Shown: in pieces, positions 59,041-64,000 of the stretch
How the letters are laid out: each line of letters begins with the position of its first letter
Numbering within the stretch: position 1 is the first letter of the stretch
Assembly: GCF_003702705.1 (NCBI RefSeq)
Contig: NZ_QZMN01000002.1
Span: 186,001-250,000, forward strand
Direction: 5' to 3'
DNA length: 64,000 nucleotides
Source: Ornithinimicrobium cerasi
Lineage (GTDB): Bacteria > Actinomycetota > Actinomycetes > Actinomycetales > Dermatophilaceae
Made by a program: the position numbers and the translations under genes
The notes under the pieces: model-generated
Database searches by the model: none
The model's input: only the letters and a program-made list of their open reading frames with translations
Told to the model about the DNA's origin: nothing

Positions 59041-59721
59041 TCACGCGTTCGAGACCGTGACGCGCACCGCCCGCCCCCGGCGGACCGCCTCGTCCAGCAC
59101 GGCACGGCGCGGGTCCGGCAGGTCGGGCAGCTCCCTGCGGGGTATGGCGTGCAGCCGGGACCGAGGACCGCTCGCCACCGCGTCGAGCACCTCGGCGGAC
59201 AGTGCCCGGTCACCGCCGAGGACCAGTCCGCCCACCTCCCCGAGGACGGCCCGCCCCTCCTCCAGCACCCGCGAGGCGTGGCCGACGACAGCCTCCACGA
59301 GGGCGTCCGCCTGGTTGGCCCGGCGGCGGGCGAAACGCTGCTGCGACCAGCCGCCGGCCGCCGTCCGCGACTGCACATGACGGGTGCCGACCTTGTGGGC
59401 GACGAGCTCACCCGCGGGCGAGGCGACGCCCACGGCATACCCGCCGCGCCGCACGAGCACGAGGAGGAGGGCGGGCGGCGCCGCCCACTCCCCCAGCGCC
59501 TCGCCCTGCCCGCCCTGGCCGCCCGGTCCGGCCGGCACGTCCTCGGGGTCGCGCCAGGTCGACAGCCGGGCCCAGGAGCCGTCGGCCGCGGCGGCCAGCC
59601 ACGACGACGGGGACGTCTCCCGGTCCACGGACCAGGAGACGTCCCCGTGCGCGGACGCGAACCTCCCCAGCCACCCGGCGAGCCGCTCGGGGGCGACCTC
59701 GACCCGGGAGGGGGTGCTCAC
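59041..59721 (-). CDS. acVLRF1-type peptidyl-tRNA hydrolase (Vms1/release-factor-like)
   Basis: A 226-residue protein of the actinobacterial VLRF1 family, related to eukaryotic Vms1/ANKZF1, which release nascent chains from stalled ribosomes. The sequence HVQSRTAAGGWSQQRFARRR (about 115-134) holds the GxxQ-type catalytic Gln (GWSQ, about 124-127) and a basic patch. A preceding VGVASPAGELVAHKVG strand and later VLGGDRALSAEVL match the RNase H-like core. Its neighbour is the suf operon, ending only seven bases upstream. The assignment rests on the motif and overall pattern. Confidence 0.75.
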   Translation of the reverse strand: MSTPSRVEVAPERLAGWLGRFASAHGDVSWSVDRETSPSSWLAAAADGSWARLSTWRDPEDVPAGPGGQGGQGEALGEWAAPPALLLVLVRRGGYAVGVASPAGELVAHKVGTRHVQSRTAAGGWSQQRFARRRANQADALVEAVVGHASRVLEEGRAVLGEVGGLVLGGDRALSAEVLDAVASGPRSRLHAIPRRELPDLPDPRRAVLDEAVRRGRAVRVTVSNA

Positions 59722-59728
59722 CGAACGG

Positions 59729-60052
59729 TCAGACGTTGAAGCCGAGGGCGCGCAGCTGCTCGCGGCCGTCCTCGGTGATCTTGTCCGGGCCCCACGGCGG
59801 CATCCAGACCCAGTTGATCCGGTGGCTGGGGACCATGCCCTCCAGGCTCTGCGCGACCTGGTCCTCGATGACGTCGGTGAGGGGGCAGGCCGCGCTGGTG
59901 AGGGTCATGTCGATGACGGTGTGCGAGGCGGCGTCGACGGTCACGCCGTAGACCAGACCCAGGTCGACGACGTTGATGCCGAGCTCGGGGTCGACGACGT
60001 CGCGCAGGGCCTCCTCGACGTCCGCGACGTTGGGCGGGGTGGGCTGGGTCAC
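59729..60052 (-). CDS. sufT: Fe-S assembly factor SufT (DUF59/MIP18 family)
   Basis: A 107-residue protein with the DUF59 core: VVDPELGINVVDLGLVYGV (about 18-36) and LTSAACPLTDVIEDQV, whose Cys is the conserved metal/cluster-related residue. It ends in PDKITEDGREQLRALGF, as in SufT-like actinobacterial proteins. It promotes maturation of Fe-S proteins at the end of the suf operon. GTG 60052 overlaps the sufU stop (GTGA), which sets the start; the frame itself is open to 60172. Confidence 0.9.
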   Translation of the reverse strand: MTQPTPPNVADVEEALRDVVDPELGINVVDLGLVYGVTVDAASHTVIDMTLTSAACPLTDVIEDQVAQSLEGMVPSHRINWVWMPPWGPDKITEDGREQLRALGFNV

Positions 60053-60543
60053 GATTCCTCCAGGGTGGTGCGTGCGGTGGTGGTCGGTGCGGCGCCGCTG
60101 CTGGCGGCGGCGATGTCGACGCCGGCGCGGGCGAGGGCGTCGAGGTAGGCGGTCCAGGGCAGCAGGGCGCACTTGACGCGGGCGGGGTAGCGGGAGACGC
60201 CGGCGAAGGCCACGCCGTCGCCGAGCTGCTCCGGGTCACCGGGGTCCTGCCCCCGGCTGGTGAGCATGGCGCGCAGGTGCTGGTAGGTCTCGAGGGTGTC
60301 GGGGACCGGCCGTCCCAGGGACTCCTCGGCGAGCACCGAGGCCGAGGCCACCGAGATCGAGCACCCGAGGGCGTCGTAGGAGAGGTCCGACAGCACCCCG
60401 CCCTCCCCGAGGTGCACGCGCAGGCTGATCTCGTCGCCGCAGGTGGGGTTGACGTGGTGCACCTCGGCCTCGAACGGGGCCCGCAGCCCGGCGTGGCGGG
60501 GCCGTCTCGCGTGCTCGAGGATGAGCTCGGCGTACAGGTCCAC
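60049..60543 (-). CDS. sufU: zinc-dependent sulfur transfer protein SufU
   Basis: A 164-residue NifU/IscU-like protein that takes sulfur from SufS. The three zinc/sulfur cysteines are in NPTCGDE (about 35), YDALGCSIS (about 61) and RVKCALLPW (about 125), and the Asp of CGDE is the fourth ligand. The SufU-specific insertion between Cys2 and Cys3 is present (LAEESLGRPVPDTLETYQHL). GTG 60543 has a GGAGG box shortly upstream. Neighbours sufS and sufT confirm the assignment. Confidence 0.93.
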   Translation of the reverse strand: MDLYAELILEHARRPRHAGLRAPFEAEVHHVNPTCGDEISLRVHLGEGGVLSDLSYDALGCSISVASASVLAEESLGRPVPDTLETYQHLRAMLTSRGQDPGDPEQLGDGVAFAGVSRYPARVKCALLPWTAYLDALARAGVDIAAASSGAAPTTTARTTLEES

Positions 60544-60559
60544 TAGCGGTCCACCTCCC

Positions 60560-62685
<2,126 letters not shown>

Positions 62686-62733
62686 GCTGCTCCTTCGGAA
62701 GCTGAGCGGGTATGTCGTGAAGGTGGGGGGAGG

Positions 62734-63075
62734 TCAGTCGGAGAGGGTGACGTAGACGTCATCCCCGTCGACGGTGACCGTGTGGACCGCGATGGGCGAG
62801 GTGGCGGGGAGCTGCTTGGGCTCGCCGGTGCGCATGTCGAACTGCGAGCCGTGCAGCCAGCACTCGATGAGCTCGCCCTCCAGCTCGCCCTCGGCGAGGC
62901 TGACGTTGGCGTGCGAGCAGGTGTCGTCGAAGGCGTGCACGTGGCCCGCCGAGTCGCGCGCGATGGTCACCCGCCGCCCGCCGAGGTCGGCGAGGACCGC
63001 GCCGACCTCGGGCAGCTCGGCGATGCTGCAGACCCGGACCGGGTCGGTCGTGGTGGCACCTGCCGGAGAGCTCAT
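62734..63075 (-). CDS. Rieske-type [2Fe-2S] ferredoxin in the suf operon
   Basis: A 113-residue Rieske ferredoxin. The cluster ligands are visible as CSHANVSL (Cys-x-His, about 52) and CWLHGSQFD (Cys-x-x-His, about 72). It resembles the ferredoxin components of non-haem oxygenases and commonly stands between sufD and sufC in Actinobacteria. It may deliver electrons for cluster assembly. ATG 63075 overlaps the sufD stop by four bases. Confidence 0.92.
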   Translation of the reverse strand: MSSPAGATTTDPVRVCSIAELPEVGAVLADLGGRRVTIARDSAGHVHAFDDTCSHANVSLAEGELEGELIECWLHGSQFDMRTGEPKQLPATSPIAVHTVTVDGDDVYVTLSD

Positions 63076-64000
63076 CCCTCGGTCTCCGTGGGCTGGCTGA
63101 CCATGGTCAGCTGCAGCTCGGCGTCGATCGCCTCCATGAGCCGGTCGACGACCTCGGGCACCCCGATCTTGGCGATGATGTCCGCGAAGAAGCCGCGGAC
63201 CACGAGGCGGCGGGCGTTCGCCTCGTCGATGCCCCGGGACATCAGGTAGAACAGCTGCTCGTCGTCGAACCGGCCGGTCGAGCTGGCGTGACCGGCGCCG
63301 GCGATGTCGCCGGTCTCGATCTCCAGGTTGGGCACGGAGTCGGCGCGGGCGCCGTCGGTGAGGACGAGGTTGCGGTTCAGCTCGTAGGTCTCGATGCCCT
63401 GCGCCTCCTGGCGGATCAGGACGTCACCGACCCAGACGGTGCGGGCGGTCTGGCCCTGGAGCGCACCCTTGTAGGTCACCAGCGAGGTGCAGCGCGGCGC
63501 GTTGTGGTCCACGAACGACCGGTGCTCCAGGTGCTGTCCCGCGTCAGCGAAGTAGACGCCGAGCAGGGTCGCGTCGCCGCCGGGGCCGGCGTAGCGGACG
63601 TTGGAGTTCATCCGCACGATCGAGCCGCCCAGGCTGACGGCGATGTGCTTGTAGGTCGCGTCGCGGCCGACGAGGGCCTCGTGCTGCGCGAGGTGCACCG
63701 CACCGTCGTCCCAGCGCTGGAGCGAGACGACGGTCAGCTCGGCACCGTCACCGACGATCACCTCGAGGTTGCCGGTGTGGTCGGCGGCGCCGGTGTGGTC
63801 GAGGACGACGAGCGCGCGGCTGTGCCGACCCGCCTCGAGCACGTAGTGGGCGTTGCTGCGCCGGCCAGCGCCGCGGCCCTCGACCTGCACGCGCACCGGT
63901 TCGGCGAGCTCGAGGTCGGCCGGGACGCTCAGGTGCAGCGCCTCGGTCGTGTTCCGGCTGGCCACGGCGGCGCCGCGGTCCTCCGGCACCAGGACGGTGC
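63072..64000 (-). CDS. sufD: Fe-S assembly scaffold SufD, cut by the window end
   Basis: The C-terminal 309 or so residues of SufD. The beta-helix core with HYVLEAGRHSRALVVLDHTG, AELTVVSLQRWDDGAVHLAQ and DHNAPRCTSLVTYKGALQGQ, and the C-terminal DEQLFYLMSRGIDEANARRL, are characteristic. The frame is open through base 64000, so the start lies outside; the GTG at 63989 is internal. A full-length SufD would be about 390-400 residues. Its partner SufB should lie just to the right. Confidence 0.93.
   Translation of the reverse strand, partial: TVLVPEDRGAAVASRNTTEALHLSVPADLELAEPVRVQVEGRGAGRRSNAHYVLEAGRHSRALVVLDHTGAADHTGNLEVIVGDGAELTVVSLQRWDDGAVHLAQHEALVGRDATYKHIAVSLGGSIVRMNSNVRYAGPGGDATLLGVYFADAGQHLEHRSFVDHNAPRCTSLVTYKGALQGQTARTVWVGDVLIRQEAQGIETYELNRNLVLTDGARADSVPNLEIETGDIAGAGHASSTGRFDDEQLFYLMSRGIDEANARRLVVRGFFADIIAKIGVPEVVDRLMEAIDAELQLTMVSQPTETEG

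Overview
The window is a 64 kb piece of a very GC-rich chromosome. It codes densely, uses TGA stops almost throughout and often starts with GTG. The 2-oxoglutarate decarboxylase (Kgd), Lsr2-like domain, ECF42-type sigma factor, DUF222/HNH (13E12) repeats, acVLRF1-type protein and many apparently leaderless promoters all point to an actinobacterium. My guess is the Intrasporangiaceae/Ornithinimicrobiaceae area, from gene content only. I saw no rRNA, tRNA, CRISPR array, insertion sequence or complete prophage.

Layout. 0-12 kb: kgd, a zinc alcohol dehydrogenase, an ERCC4 nuclease fused to an Lsr2-like tail, a degenerate RecA-like protein, a hemolysin III membrane protein, a DEAD-box RNA helicase with a structured leader, and the first 13E12 HNH gene. 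11-21 kb: NAD(P)HX dehydratase, histidine phosphatase, two CNNM/CBS membrane proteins, a lycopene cyclase, an alpha/beta hydrolase, a KtrAB-type potassium system and a lipid-kinase-like protein. 21-33 kb: DoxX and MpaB-like proteins, an ABC exporter, an SQR-like flavoprotein, two two-component systems, and an arsenic-type permease/ArsR pair with a double operator. 33-41 kb: a photolyase-family gene bracketed by two copies of an 80-bp inverted-repeat element, a universal stress protein, a double-hotdog thioesterase, an ECF42 sigma factor with its DGPF partner, and a protein carrying a Pro-Trp repeat.

41-50 kb is the accessory part: RNase J, a broken FAD oxidoreductase, an orphan contractile-injection sheath protein fused to a fragment of the eCIS AAA+ ATPase, an alanine-dehydrogenase-like enzyme, two tiny proteins and the second 13E12 copy. 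49-64 kb: DinB-like protein, NhaA-DsbA fusion, ABC exporter, ABC-F protein, zinc metallopeptidase, dicarboxylate symporter, a PadR/HAAS pair, acVLRF1, and the suf Fe-S assembly operon (sufD incomplete, sufC, sufS, sufU, sufT plus a Rieske ferredoxin), which runs off the right end.

The most unusual signals are the sheath-AAA chimera, which looks like the scar of a deleted extracellular contractile injection system; a GTATGCC/GGCATAC heptamer that recurs across genes and forces rare codons; paired dispersed repeats of unknown role; and ten-codon leader ORFs joined by ATGA overlaps to the genes they precede.
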